64,000 nt of DNA. Source: Rhodoglobus vestalii (GTDB taxonomy: Bacteria > Actinomycetota > Actinomycetes > Actinomycetales > Microbacteriaceae). The translations under genes and the position numbers were made by a program. How positions within the stretch are numbered: position 1 is the first letter of the stretch; the number at the start of each line of letters is the position of its first letter. Positions 19,217-28,950 of this stretch are shown here, in pieces. The stretch lies in NCBI RefSeq assembly GCF_006788895.1, contig NZ_VFRA01000001.1, positions 992,001 to 1,056,000 on the forward strand, read 5' to 3'. The notes under the pieces are model-generated. The model saw only the letters and a program-made list of their open reading frames with translations, did not search any database and had not been told where the DNA came from.

Positions 19217-19677
19217 TCGGTGCCTCTCATGACGAGTACGGAGGTAGCGGTGACAACGTGCGCACCGGCACTGTCACTGATGGATGTTTCTGCGGTGATC
19301 ATGTCGTTGCCGCCAAGGGATCTGATGCTGGTGACGGTCAGAATCGCGGTGAGTTCGTCGCCCGCGACGATGGGCCGCGTGTAGGTAAACTTCTGTTCGC
19401 CGTGCACGATGCGGGAGAAGTCGATGCCAGTGTCGGGGGCTGCCAGGAGCAGGGCAAGACCTGCTTCTTGGATGACGACGGCGAAGGTGGGCGGTGCGAC
19501 AACGTCGGCATAGCCAGCTTCTCTCGCAGCTTCTGGATCGTGATTGAGCGGGCTCTGCGCGAAGACGGCACGAGAAAATTCGCGCACTTTTTCGCGCCCG
19601 ACGAGGTAGGGGCTGGTGGGCGGGAATACCCGGCCCTGTAGTTCTGGGTTTACTGGCACGGTTACCAGCTTAGGCAA
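19213..19677 (-). CDS. FAS1-like dehydratase subunit, HadA-like
   Basis: 154 aa hot-dog-fold protein with SPYLVGREKVREFSRAV, NHDPEAAREAGYADVVAPPTF and HGEQKFTYTRPIVAGDELTA, the pattern of the MaoC N-terminal (HadA/HadC) subunit that binds the acyl chain. It lacks the catalytic Asp-His motif of its partner, as expected. First gene of the hadA-hadB-murB operon. Confidence 0.88.
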   Translation of the reverse strand: MPKLVTVPVNPELQGRVFPPTSPYLVGREKVREFSRAVFAQSPLNHDPEAAREAGYADVVAPPTFAVVIQEAGLALLLAAPDTGIDFSRIVHGEQKFTYTRPIVAGDELTAILTVTSIRSLGGNDMITAETSISDSAGAHVVTATSVLVMRGTE

Positions 19678-19695
19678 TGTTTGATGCTCTACGTA

Positions 19696-19734
19696 GTTGA
19701 CGCCCTGCGTTGATGCCCTGCGTTGATGCCCTGC
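19696..19734. repeat. Three tandem copies of a 13-bp unit
   Basis: GTTGACGCCCTGC is followed by two exact GTTGATGCCCTGC copies. It sits in the hadA upstream region, where it could change promoter spacing through slippage. Confidence 0.9.
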
Positions 19735-19745
19735 GCATTAATGGG

Positions 19746-19782
19746 TGAAGCCCCGGTGACCGTGTGGTCTGCCGGGGCTTCA
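19746..19782 (-). terminator. Hairpin terminator after the 26-codon gene
   Basis: An 11-bp perfect stem TGAAGCCCCGG / CCGGGGCTTCA encloses a 15-nt loop. It lies 33 bp past the small gene's stop and before hadA. There is no clear T tract, so it may work poorly or be bidirectional. Confidence 0.55.
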
Positions 19783-19814
19783 GGAATCTTATGTGGTGCG
19801 AGCCGAGTAAATGA

Positions 19815-19895
19815 TTACTGGCAGCTGTCGCACTGCAGAAGATCCATTGGGTCGACGGGTACTGCGTAGCCGCCAACGTTGTTGTCGTTATCCAT
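19815..19895 (-). CDS. Very small gene, 26-aa peptide ending CDSCQ
   Basis: ATG 19895 is preceded by AAGGAGG at ideal spacing and the frame ends in TAA. The peptide reads MDNDNNVGGYAVPVDPMD followed by LLQCDSCQ. It is acidic, has no membrane segment, and carries a CxxC pair at the extreme C-terminus. Upstream lie matched -35 and -10 elements with a palindrome over the -35, downstream a hairpin, so it looks like a complete one-gene unit. I do not recognise the family. A thiol or metal-binding peptide, a modified-peptide precursor, or a regulatory leader are all possible. Confidence 0.65.
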   Translation of the reverse strand: MDNDNNVGGYAVPVDPMDLLQCDSCQ

Positions 19896-19947
19896 ACGAA
19901 CCTCCTTAAAGTTTTATCGGTACTGACGACGCGATGTCGTGGGTTCC

Positions 19948-19978
19948 ACTATATACAGGGAATGACACCCGTGTCATT
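19948..19978 (-). promoter_or_regulatory. Promoter with palindromic operator for the small peptide gene
   Basis: On the minus strand TGACAC (19971-19976) and TATAGT (19948-19953) are spaced by exactly 17 nt. The -35 lies inside a perfect palindrome AATGACAC-cc-GTGTCATT at 19961-19978, ideal for a dimeric repressor or activator. Confidence 0.7.
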
Positions 19979-20017
19979 ACACAACATGTAGTGTCTCGGC
20001 GTGTCGCCGTACTTTTT

Positions 20018-20530
20018 TTAAAGCGTCGCCGGAGCGACCACCTGAATCAGGCCGGTAAAAACAATTTGCAGAAGATTGGCATCGAAGGAGGGGGCCCGAC
20101 TCGACGCGAACAGGATGCCGGCCGTGGCGAGGATTGGCACGACACTCTCCCAGGGTCGACCCCGGCGGGCCGCAAGCACAGCTCCGACCAGCATTCCCAT
20201 AAGGACAACCGGTGCGATCCAGAACTGCGCCCCCGCAATAGCTGACCCCGCCCCCGGAGCGAGAGTGTCATGGAGCCCTGCAACCACCTCCTGATGGGCA
20301 AGCGATGGAAGGCTCAGCAGCGCAACTCCGTCGACGACCCGCGGCCAGAGTGCTCGGTCGGCGTTCCAATCGCGCCCAAAATGAATCGCAGACACCGTCA
20401 GGAACACCACAAGACTCGGGCCGGGGGCAAGCATCCAGAGCACCACCACGACGGCAACCGCACCGAGGTGGCTGAGGTTGAAGACGGCGAAGCTCACCGG
20501 ACCGCGCCAGAGCCCGATACGCCGGGTGAT
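20018..20530 (-). pseudogene. Brp/Blh-type beta-carotene dioxygenase remnant
   Basis: The readable frame (MSFAVFNLSHLGAV onward) contains hydrophobic helices and SAIHFGRDWN, a hallmark histidine motif of the Brp/Blh family that cleaves beta-carotene to retinal. A full member has about 280-340 residues and an N-terminal LPHGA(L/V)DH motif; here only about 160 residues remain, the N-terminal motif is absent and the C-terminus stops early. The fragment is joined to the tail of the crtY remnant, so a deletion removed the junction. Confidence 0.8.
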
Positions 20531-21105
20531 GAGAGGATCGAGCGACGCGTTCGGCCATCAGCAGGAAATAGTCGGCTGTTTTTTCGGGGCGAGCGGGCAC
20601 CGCCTGCAGGAAGATGCGGTCCATTTCCCGCCGAGCTCACGGCTCAGCGGGGTGTCCGACAGGCGTGTGACCCGCTAGTCGCGCTTGCGCGCAGCAGTCC
20701 GCCCACCGTTGGATTCTGAGGAATGCATATCCGGAGGCTGCGCGCAGTGCCCCGCCCGCAACGCCAGCGTGAACGACACCGGAGATTCGCTCTCCAGCTC
20801 CACGCCCGCGAAGCACTGATAGAGCATGGCCGGCTGCCGCACCGGCCGCGTGTCAACGACCCAGTGTGCCGTCACGGCACCCGAGCGCGTGGTGAGGCGA
20901 ACCCCGCCGGGCACGGCTTCGAGTTGGTCCACCCACGTTGCCATCTGCACCGTAACCTGCGGCGACGCCGCGATGCGAGCCACAGCATCGGCATAGAAGT
21001 CTGAGCCGCGAACGTACTGGTAGCTCATTCCGCGCACGGACCGGGTGGCGCTGCGGCCGGACCAAGGATGATGAGATCAACTTCGACATCGCGGAACTTA
21101 CTTGA
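20531..21105 (-). pseudogene. Lycopene beta-cyclase remnant (CrtY type)
   Basis: Three separated pieces are readable. Near 21090 a start like VEVDLIILGPAAA matches the dinucleotide-binding N-terminus. From 21037 to about 20720 YQYVRGSDFYADAVARIAA, VVDTRP and LYQCFAGVELES match the middle. Near 20620 MDRIFLQAVPARPEKTADYF matches the C-terminal helix. They are in different frames with internal deletions, so no full enzyme (about 380 aa) is made. CrtY cyclises lycopene to beta-carotene, the retinal precursor. Confidence 0.8.
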
Positions 21106-21199
21106 GACTCTAACCCGGCGTGATCTGAGGCGACGACCATGCACCGGTTCCTAGACCGATCCTGTGCGGGGGGCGTCGGATCGGTCTAGGGCGGTAACG

Positions 21200-24100
21200 C
21201 TACTCGGCAGACTCTGTCTCTCGGTGACGACGACGCTTAAGCAGAGCGAAGCCAAGGAACAGTCCACCGACCAGAATCAGTCCGAGCGGGACTAGCACGA
21301 GCGATGCTGACTCTGAACTGGAGCCCGTGTAGGCAAGACGGTACGAGTTCGTGAACGTGATCGCGTTGGGTGCCTCGGCACCAGTCCAGCGCAGCGGGAT
21401 CAGCGTTACTGAAGCCCCCGCGATTGACGGTCCCGCGCTGCGATCAGCAGCCATCACGGTCGTGGCGGTCTCGGTCGCCCCTCCCGTGTCAGTCTCCACA
21501 ATCGTGCAGTCTGCACCCTCAGCGAGTTCGGTCCAGGTCGCCGTCTCACCATTGGAGATGGGCTGTGCAGCGTCTTCTGCTGCGCCGATGTCTCGACCGC
21601 CAAGCGTGCAGGTGAGCGTGAGCTCGAAGGGACCGATTGCACGAGTGCCAGCATTGCCGGCATCAATGACTCGTTTGGTCGCTGCCACCTCGGCAAACCG
21701 GTAGGTGTTCTCAACCGAGAGCGGCGACTGCACCTGATCATCGACTGATAGCACCGTGTCATCGACGGTAACCACGAATTCTCCATCGACGATCTCGGCA
21801 GAGTTTACGTCGAGGATCCGTGTGATGCTCGCCCCGCCGGTGCGGGTTTCTGTGAGCGCGCATTCGGCGCCCGAGGCAAGCCCCGTGTAGTCAGCGACTG
21901 GGGATGACGCCGTCACCGTGCGGGTTGCTCCCCCCGGGATCTCCACACCTTCCCCGTCCCGCATACAGCTCAGGCTGAACTCGAACTCAATCGCGGGTAC
22001 CGGCGTGCGCGCAAACTTGTCGATCGCACCAGCATCGCCGGCAAACGTCTTCGTGACCTCAACTGACCCCGTCAGGTACCAGTTGGTGACGTCGATGTTC
22101 GCGATAGGTGATGGCACATCCACCGTTGGTGCTGGAACGGTAAGCTCGCCGACCGTGGTGTCGCTGCCATCATTGGGAGTAATCACCACCGCATCCGCAC
22201 CCTGAAGACTTGATTCCGTAAAGGTGCATTCTGATCCGGCAATGATGTCCTCAAGCACGGCCTGCCAAGCATTTCCTGCATTCAGGAGCACCGAGTCGTC
22301 GAACTGCGTTGTCGCGCCGAACGTACACAGCACGGCCACCGTGAAGGTTTTGTTCTCACCGAACTGAGCGGAGCCCTCGCCCAGCAACTTCTTCGTGACG
22401 ATCAGTGCCGCCGGCGCATCAAACCGGTTGTCGGCGTTGGTCGTGTTGGTGACCACGTCCCCAACACTGTTCGGGCTCAGCCGGGTAAACGTCGCGGTGC
22501 GGGCAGTGTTGTCGACGGCAACACTCGACCCGGGGTGCGTTGAGTCTGTGCTTGCCGTCATGATGATCGCGTCAGCATCTTTTGGATCGGTTTCTGTGAC
22601 GACGCAGTCGGAGTTAACCGGAATCCCAGTAATGGTGCGCGACTGTGTATCGTCCAGCGTGAACGACGCATCTGCTGCCGCAAGCGGCACTGTGACACCG
22701 AGGAACGTACAGCTCACGGTGAACTCATACTCCGTCGGGATGACTGGGGCTGTGGTGGTGACAGTCTTTGACACCGTGAGGCCCGCCAACTCGTAGTCAT
22801 TGGTCAATGTCACCGCCGGGAACGACTCGGGATCGTCAATGCGGGGATCGATGGTTACCGTGGTGGCAGTGTAGCTGGACTGGCCGCTCGCTCGTGTCTC
22901 CGTTACGGTGCACTCAGCTCCCCCAGGCAGGTCGGTAAAGACAATGTCCGGAACGGTTGCGGGCACCGTGGTCGTGTCTAACGTCATGGTGAAGTCGCGC
23001 TCAAGGGTCTCGGTTAGAGAGGTGCAGACGAGCGTGCCCTCAAAGGTCTGACCGTTGGGGATGAACGAGGCTGCATCGCCAGTGATTTCCTTTTGCAGAC
23101 GAAGTCCGCCGGTGGCTAATGCCACTGAGACGACCGAATAATCGAGGGCGGTAACGCGCGTATCTGTCACACCCGTTCTGGTAATTGCGGATGCCGAGAG
23201 AGAGTTATTTGCCCTGGTGTTCGCACCCGGTGTCGCTGACAGCGCAGCGGTCCGCGTCACGATATCGATGGTGACGATGTCGGCAGGTTTGAACAGTTGC
23301 GTGTTCGGAAAGTCGATCACGAACTGGAGACCTGTGACCGCGGTTGGATCGTCAAGGCCTCCGGCGGTCCATAGCGCCCAGCCCGTTGCCGGGTCATTCC
23401 CGCACACGTTCGGGTTCGACGGATTCTGGAGGACCGCCTTACACGGTAATTCTGCTGTCGTGTAGTAGACGCGCATATCTGCTTCGGAGGCACCCAGGTT
23501 TGCCGTAATTTTGTCGGCGAATCCTGCGCTCCATCGTGAATCTCGCACAAAGTTGTCGAGAATTGTCTGGTCGCTCACGTCGGGGAGCCTCGTGGACAGA
23601 ACTAGCCGCGGCATGGTGGTCGTACCCGTGTTTTGCGCGGTGAGGCGCCACGTTTGCTCCTGACCGGGGAGTGTTAGCGGAACACAGGGAAGGCTCGAGA
23701 ACCCGGCGCTACTCTGAGCTGCTGCGCACTCAGCGTTCGTTCCTCCGGTGAAACCTTGATCGATCGGGAAGTCAGTGTCGAGGTTCGCTTTCACCGTCAT
23801 GAGCGCCCGGAGTGCTGCCTGCTCTGATGGGCGCACCATCGTACCGGTGGAGCACTCACCGGATGGCTCGTCATAATCCGCGGTGAACCCTGCCGGGGCT
23901 TTGCAAATGTCGAAGGCGCGGTCACCAGTTATTCCGAAACGATTGGTGACGTTGGCGTCGTTGACGACTCCGGGTCGGAACATCATTGGGATGGTAATCA
24001 GGTAGCTCTGTCCGACTTCCAACACCGAGCCGCTGGGAAAAGTAAATTGAATTTCGGTCGGACCAAAGGAATCCGCGGTGACATCGACGTTTGGGCCACT

Positions 24101-27100
24101 GGTGCCGGAGGGCAGAGGCGTGCCGTTAGCCGGTGCCGGTGCGGCGCCCGTCAACGCGTACTTGTAGGTCCACGGTTTATCGGGATCAAAGATGAGCTGT
24201 GCGCCTGTGGCGTCACTGGGGAGGTAATCAGTGATGACCGGGTTGAGAATTGGCCAGTTTCCTGTGTTGGTTACCCTCAACGTGTAATCAAAGACTCGAC
24301 CGGGCGCTTTCACCCCGGCTGGGCGTTTGTGCACCTCGACGCCGGTGTTCGCATAGCGATATTGGTAGTCCGCGACGTTGCTTGCGGTTGCCGTCTTTCC
24401 CCAAATTCCGAGCACGTCGGCGCTGAGGGAGTTCGTGGTGGTGCCGGGAACTGTTTCGCCGGGCGATGCGTCATTGCCTGGCAGGTTGGTGAGAACGGGG
24501 CCTCCCGTGCGCAGGTCGGTGCGTCGCTGGACGAGGATGGGGATGCTGATTGTTGGTGCTTGTGGGTTTTCCCACTGGGAATTATCAAGACGCTTGATTG
24601 TGAATCGGAGGCCCTCGACCTGATTCGCGCTTACTCCGGGAGGGAGGAAGCCCGCCTGCACCTGAGCCTGCGTCTTCCATGTTCCCGCGCCCACCCAAGA
24701 GCCTTCCTGATCGATGCAGCGGGAAGCTGAAGCGCTATCAATAGCGGATTCGGTCCATGTTCGGCCAACACAAGCCTCGACCTGGATGACAGTTGCACTG
24801 AGTGACGAGGTAGGGCTGAAAGCTTGGAGTACGGGTCTGTTGGCTGGCACTCCGGTGAAGTTAAACGCGTTCCAGAATGTCGCACGATCATCCGTGATGG
24901 TCAGAGATTCGACTCTCTCAGAGCCTTCGGGCGTGGCATTGAGCGTCAGGAGAACGTTGTTCTGCCGATTCGGTTCGACTTCGAAATTTGGACTAAAAGT
25001 TTTCTGCGTTCGGACGCCAATATTGCTGGCAATGAGCTCGATCTCCGCTTGATCGAGTGCCGCAAGTGTTTGATCGCTAAAGGTGGGATCAGTCACTGGG
25101 CTTGCGGTATCCCACCGAGAATCAGCAACAGTTGCTCGAGTCGAGTTGCGGATGGTGCCGGCGACAACCGCACCCCCCTCGCTTCTCTTGGTGGGCCGCA
25201 ATCCCAAGTCGAACACAATAGTCGCTCTGCCGTTGATGGCGTTGATTTGACCCGTGTAGACGAAGGTGAACGCGGTCGCGTCTGCAAGCTGTGTGGCGGT
25301 CCAGCCACGAACTGTGTTGGAAACGGCCGTCAAGTCTGAGCCGGTCACAGTGAGGTTTACGCCAGTCGACTTGACGACGGTGACGGTGAGACCTGTGGCG
25401 CCGGTGGGATTAGTGATCGTCTGGAATCGCGTAAGATTCCACTCTTCGAAGGGTGCGTAGCTGGCCCCACCCCCTGACATATTCGGTTCACTGATGGTGA
25501 GGGAATCCACTCGTGCGGCTGTTTGGTTAGTGCCGGTGAGTGTTACCCGGCTTGTGGGTTGCACCGTTACAGAAGAGTCAGGGTCGGGGATCGGGATCGG
25601 ACCGCCGGTCCAGGTCTTGGTCGCAGAAACCGCGAGTGCAACGTCGAGAAGTCGAAGGGTGTCGGACGCCCGATCCGTCAGCGGACCGCCAGCAACCAGC
25701 GTCGCCTCAGAATGTGCATCATTTCGGATCACGCTTCTGCCAGAGATAACGTCAGCGTTGTAACGGTAGCCGTCGACCACCGGCGAGGTGGCGTCGCTGC
25801 GGAGAGAGTCTCGCATCTGAAAAATAAGGTCGATTTTTCGGTTGTTGCCAATTGAGTCTGCGACTCCGGTGCCAGGAGCAGGCGCCAGTCCAGGACGATT
25901 TGTTCCCTCGGTGAACGTGAAGCGAACGGCCACGAAGTCAGCCTGTTGTGCGGAGGTGAGGGTGCGGGTAGGTGCCGCGCCTCCATCGCATCGCGCGGCC
26001 AGTGTGCAGTATCCGGGGATCGAGACCCAAGGGGTTGCGGCCGGGGCTGTTCTGCTGAAGAACTCGACGGCGACTTTGTCGTAGAGCATAAACGGATCAT
26101 TGGCGCTGATCTGAGGGATCTGATGCAGGTTAAAGGCATCGTAGGTGCCCTTGGTCCATGCTTCGGGGTCGGGGTTGCCTTCGGAGTCCACTGCCCCGTC
26201 ATACACAACCATCGCCTCTACGCCGGTATAACCGTCTGTGGACCACGAAAGCCGCGCCCGCGTGCGCTCGTTGTTGCTGGTCACCATGGGGCCTTGATCG
26301 CTGAGGTTGTTCGTTCGAATGAAGTCCTTTTCGAGCAGGTTGGTTGATCCTCCACTCCCCGCACTGTCATAGGGAACCAAGATGACTTCCGGGCATGGGC
26401 TGGAGACGGCGTTGTTCGACGTCAAAGCGGCCAAGCCTTCGCCGCTGAAACCGCTCGAGGCGCTGCAGTTCTCCACGGTGGCTGCTGCATTCGGCAGGGG
26501 TGTCACGGTGTCCCTCAGCGTTGCACGAAGCGCATACTCAATGTTTGCGACGAGAGTTTGGTCGGGTTGGAAGCCGGTGGTGCTGGACCAGTCGAGTTTG
26601 AGACCATAAATATCATTTCGCAACGATTCGGGGATCTCGAGAGTAGGCTCCGTCCCCGGACCGATATCGGTCAAAGACGGGATCTCAAAATAATCCCCGG
26701 CAAAATTGCGATAGGAGACGGTCAGGGTGGCGTCACCGGGCACCGGAGTGACCACAAACCGGGTTGCGTTAAAGTGCTTGTACCAGTCGCTGAGGCCGGT
26801 CTCTGTAGCCGGGTCGATCATCTCAATGTGATTTAGCGCTCGCGTGGAGTTCGGATAGGCCAGGACATCCGTCTTCAGCGTCACCGTGGTGGACTGACCA
26901 GGTGCTGCCCGAAGGGAGCCTCGAGAGAGTGACTTGGACGTCTTAAGGTTGACCTGATCGGCAAGAACAATAACTGTGTCGGTCGCGTACTTGGGTCCGA
27001 CATTCTGGCTGTATGAGTCGACTGCTGTGACCTTGATCTGGTTTGTGTACGTCACACTCCGGTTGGGAGAGACCTGTTCCGGATTTGCCGTGATCGTGAA

Positions 27101-28639
27101 CGGTACTGTTGCGGAAACGCCCTGCGCCATCGTTCCCGTGAACGTCACACTAAATCCAGTGACACGCAAAGGAGACCCCGAAGCGGGCAAGCCGGGCGCG
27201 GTCGCCGGGAGTGCCGCGCTGCTAGTTCCATCATCAAAGTAGTAGGTGATGGTTGCGGCGGTCGCCCCAGCTGGCCAGACGACTCCGCCGGTGAAGCCAC
27301 TGAATAGCAGCCCCCCACCAATGTGGGCGGACGCGAGCGGATTCGTTGAATCGGTGAGGGTCGGATCAGAAGGCTCAGAAATCGTCAGTGACGTGAGAGG
27401 AATCGAGCCAGCATTACCACCGGTGAGAGTGACCGTGCTCTGCGTGAGGTCGTTGGCCCCGAAAGTCACCGTAGACATTCGATCAGGAGAGATCGTCTTT
27501 CCGGCAGAAACAGCACTCGTCGCGGCCGTCACCACATAACTGGCTGTCACCGGTTTGTTGGCGGAAAGCGCGTCCCGAGTAACAATCGATTGGGCAGTGT
27601 TCGGGTATGTGGCAGCACTGATGCCGACGCGATTCTCCAGATTCACCACGAAGTTTGCACCGGCGGCGCGCGGAATATCCGCAGATGCGCCGGAGAAGAA
27701 TGCGATGCGCACACCGCCAGCATTCGCAGGAACAACACCGGAAGGGAAGGCAAGAGCATTGCCAGAGCTGACGGACGGAGCATCCACCCACGCAGGTGTC
27801 GCTAAGGATGCGTCCCAGAGCGAGACCACAGCCGAAGTTGCCCCCGCCGGCCAGGTAACCGAGTCGAGGGTCTTCAGCTCGAGCGCGGTGCGAAAAATAT
27901 TTCCCGCTGTTTCCGGGTTCACCGGATCCTGAATTGTGAGTGACGAAACGCTCGCGTTCGACGTGTTCGTTCCACCCAGAGTTAATTGCGTTCCCAGACC
28001 GGCTACCGCGATGTTTGACGACGGTAAGAATGATTTCGTGGGCTGGGTGGCAAGCTCCTGCGGCACGATGATCTGAACAGAGGCGCTGTCGGTGAGCACC
28101 GGTGCGTTTTCGGCAACCATGGTTGAGGTATTCACCACGGTGAGGGGGGTGGGCGTGTAATCAAGGTCGGAACGAACTGTCACCGGAATTGTTACCGTGA
28201 CGGTGATGTTTGTGAGGCCCTTTTGTCCTGCCGGCGAGAGGAGATCTTGAGAAAATTCGACTCGAACGGTTTGTCCACTCACCGTGATGGTGCGCTCGGA
28301 TTCACCAAGCGAGGGCGTGAGAAGAATTTCGCTCGCATCCGGAAGGATGAATTCTGCAGGGATCTCGTCTGTCAGAACTGCGTTGACACATTCGTCGGTT
28401 AGAACAGAACAACCAACTTCGATGCTCCAGTTGAACGAATCACCAGGGCCAACGACGGCAGCGTTGGCGGTCTTCTCGTTGCGAACGGCGGCCGGCTCAA
28501 ACGCGAAAGCAGCAGTTGTCGGAATAAGCATCGACGCTACGACCAGCAGTGCTGTTGCTACGGAGACCATCGCACGGAGTGGGCGTGCCCGACGGGTGCC
28601 GGGTTTCGGAGAACGTGAATGGGCTTTTCGGGTAAGCAT
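21200..28639 (-). CDS. Giant wall-anchored surface protein with LAYTG sorting signal
   Basis: 2479 aa from ATG 28639 (behind GAGG), where the product begins MLTRKAHSRSPKPGTRRAR and continues into a hydrophobic signal ending TTAAFA. The body is built of many beta-rich Ig-like modules resembling DUF11-type repeats. The last 600 or so residues hold several roughly 110-aa DUF5979-like domains, recognisable by recurring KTVT..., ECTVTET and N-Y boundary patterns. Near residue 2435 comes LAYTG, then a membrane helix and the basic tail LLKRRRHRE. LAxTG is the class E sortase motif of high-GC actinobacteria. Likely an adhesin or stalk; no ligand can be inferred. The frame extends 62 codons further upstream. 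Confidence 0.88.
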   Translation of the reverse strand: MLTRKAHSRSPKPGTRRARPLRAMVSVATALLVVASMLIPTTAAFAFEPAAVRNEKTANAAVVGPGDSFNWSIEVGCSVLTDECVNAVLTDEIPAEFILPDASEILLTPSLGESERTITVSGQTVRVEFSQDLLSPAGQKGLTNITVTVTIPVTVRSDLDYTPTPLTVVNTSTMVAENAPVLTDSASVQIIVPQELATQPTKSFLPSSNIAVAGLGTQLTLGGTNTSNASVSSLTIQDPVNPETAGNIFRTALELKTLDSVTWPAGATSAVVSLWDASLATPAWVDAPSVSSGNALAFPSGVVPANAGGVRIAFFSGASADIPRAAGANFVVNLENRVGISAATYPNTAQSIVTRDALSANKPVTASYVVTAATSAVSAGKTISPDRMSTVTFGANDLTQSTVTLTGGNAGSIPLTSLTISEPSDPTLTDSTNPLASAHIGGGLLFSGFTGGVVWPAGATAATITYYFDDGTSSAALPATAPGLPASGSPLRVTGFSVTFTGTMAQGVSATVPFTITANPEQVSPNRSVTYTNQIKVTAVDSYSQNVGPKYATDTVIVLADQVNLKTSKSLSRGSLRAAPGQSTTVTLKTDVLAYPNSTRALNHIEMIDPATETGLSDWYKHFNATRFVVTPVPGDATLTVSYRNFAGDYFEIPSLTDIGPGTEPTLEIPESLRNDIYGLKLDWSSTTGFQPDQTLVANIEYALRATLRDTVTPLPNAAATVENCSASSGFSGEGLAALTSNNAVSSPCPEVILVPYDSAGSGGSTNLLEKDFIRTNNLSDQGPMVTSNNERTRARLSWSTDGYTGVEAMVVYDGAVDSEGNPDPEAWTKGTYDAFNLHQIPQISANDPFMLYDKVAVEFFSRTAPAATPWVSIPGYCTLAARCDGGAAPTRTLTSAQQADFVAVRFTFTEGTNRPGLAPAPGTGVADSIGNNRKIDLIFQMRDSLRSDATSPVVDGYRYNADVISGRSVIRNDAHSEATLVAGGPLTDRASDTLRLLDVALAVSATKTWTGGPIPIPDPDSSVTVQPTSRVTLTGTNQTAARVDSLTISEPNMSGGGASYAPFEEWNLTRFQTITNPTGATGLTVTVVKSTGVNLTVTGSDLTAVSNTVRGWTATQLADATAFTFVYTGQINAINGRATIVFDLGLRPTKRSEGGAVVAGTIRNSTRATVADSRWDTASPVTDPTFSDQTLAALDQAEIELIASNIGVRTQKTFSPNFEVEPNRQNNVLLTLNATPEGSERVESLTITDDRATFWNAFNFTGVPANRPVLQAFSPTSSLSATVIQVEACVGRTWTESAIDSASASRCIDQEGSWVGAGTWKTQAQVQAGFLPPGVSANQVEGLRFTIKRLDNSQWENPQAPTISIPILVQRRTDLRTGGPVLTNLPGNDASPGETVPGTTTNSLSADVLGIWGKTATASNVADYQYRYANTGVEVHKRPAGVKAPGRVFDYTLRVTNTGNWPILNPVITDYLPSDATGAQLIFDPDKPWTYKYALTGAAPAPANGTPLPSGTSGPNVDVTADSFGPTEIQFTFPSGSVLEVGQSYLITIPMMFRPGVVNDANVTNRFGITGDRAFDICKAPAGFTADYDEPSGECSTGTMVRPSEQAALRALMTVKANLDTDFPIDQGFTGGTNAECAAAQSSAGFSSLPCVPLTLPGQEQTWRLTAQNTGTTTMPRLVLSTRLPDVSDQTILDNFVRDSRWSAGFADKITANLGASEADMRVYYTTAELPCKAVLQNPSNPNVCGNDPATGWALWTAGGLDDPTAVTGLQFVIDFPNTQLFKPADIVTIDIVTRTAALSATPGANTRANNSLSASAITRTGVTDTRVTALDYSVVSVALATGGLRLQKEITGDAASFIPNGQTFEGTLVCTSLTETLERDFTMTLDTTTVPATVPDIVFTDLPGGAECTVTETRASGQSSYTATTVTIDPRIDDPESFPAVTLTNDYELAGLTVSKTVTTTAPVIPTEYEFTVSCTFLGVTVPLAAADASFTLDDTQSRTITGIPVNSDCVVTETDPKDADAIIMTASTDSTHPGSSVAVDNTARTATFTRLSPNSVGDVVTNTTNADNRFDAPAALIVTKKLLGEGSAQFGENKTFTVAVLCTFGATTQFDDSVLLNAGNAWQAVLEDIIAGSECTFTESSLQGADAVVITPNDGSDTTVGELTVPAPTVDVPSPIANIDVTNWYLTGSVEVTKTFAGDAGAIDKFARTPVPAIEFEFSLSCMRDGEGVEIPGGATRTVTASSPVADYTGLASGAECALTETRTGGASITRILDVNSAEIVDGEFVVTVDDTVLSVDDQVQSPLSVENTYRFAEVAATKRVIDAGNAGTRAIGPFELTLTCTLGGRDIGAAEDAAQPISNGETATWTELAEGADCTIVETDTGGATETATTVMAADRSAGPSIAGASVTLIPLRWTGAEAPNAITFTNSYRLAYTGSSSESASLVLVPLGLILVGGLFLGFALLKRRRHRETESAE

Positions 28640-28703
28640 CAGTCGATACCTCGGGTAGTACGGTCTCAACCAAACAATCGAGCGCTCTATTGAGGCCAGC
28701 CAG

Positions 28704-28783
28704 TTCGGGTTTCTGCAGGGTTGTGAAAATTCGGGTTTCTGCAGGGTCGGGTAAATTCGGGTTAGTCCGGGTGAATTCGGGTT
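28704..28783. repeat. Spaced TTCGGGTT repeats upstream of the giant surface protein gene
   Basis: TTCGGGTTTCTGCAGGGT occurs at 28704-28721 and 28730-28747, 26 bp apart, and shorter ATTCGGGTT copies start at 28755 and 28775. The spacing (26, 26, 20) suggests either regulator sites in the promoter or slippage products. Confidence 0.8.
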
Positions 28784-28950
28784 ACACGGCAACATTCCAT
28801 CGGGAGGAATCCAACCATTCCCCAATTTAGGGGAAATATTCGACTGATTGGGAGGAACTGAAAATCTTTCTTACCCCATTGCGCGGGTCGAATGGCCGGT
28901 CTATGGCGAGGCTTGGGCGGGGAAGCGGCAGTCGTAACGACCGTATCAGC

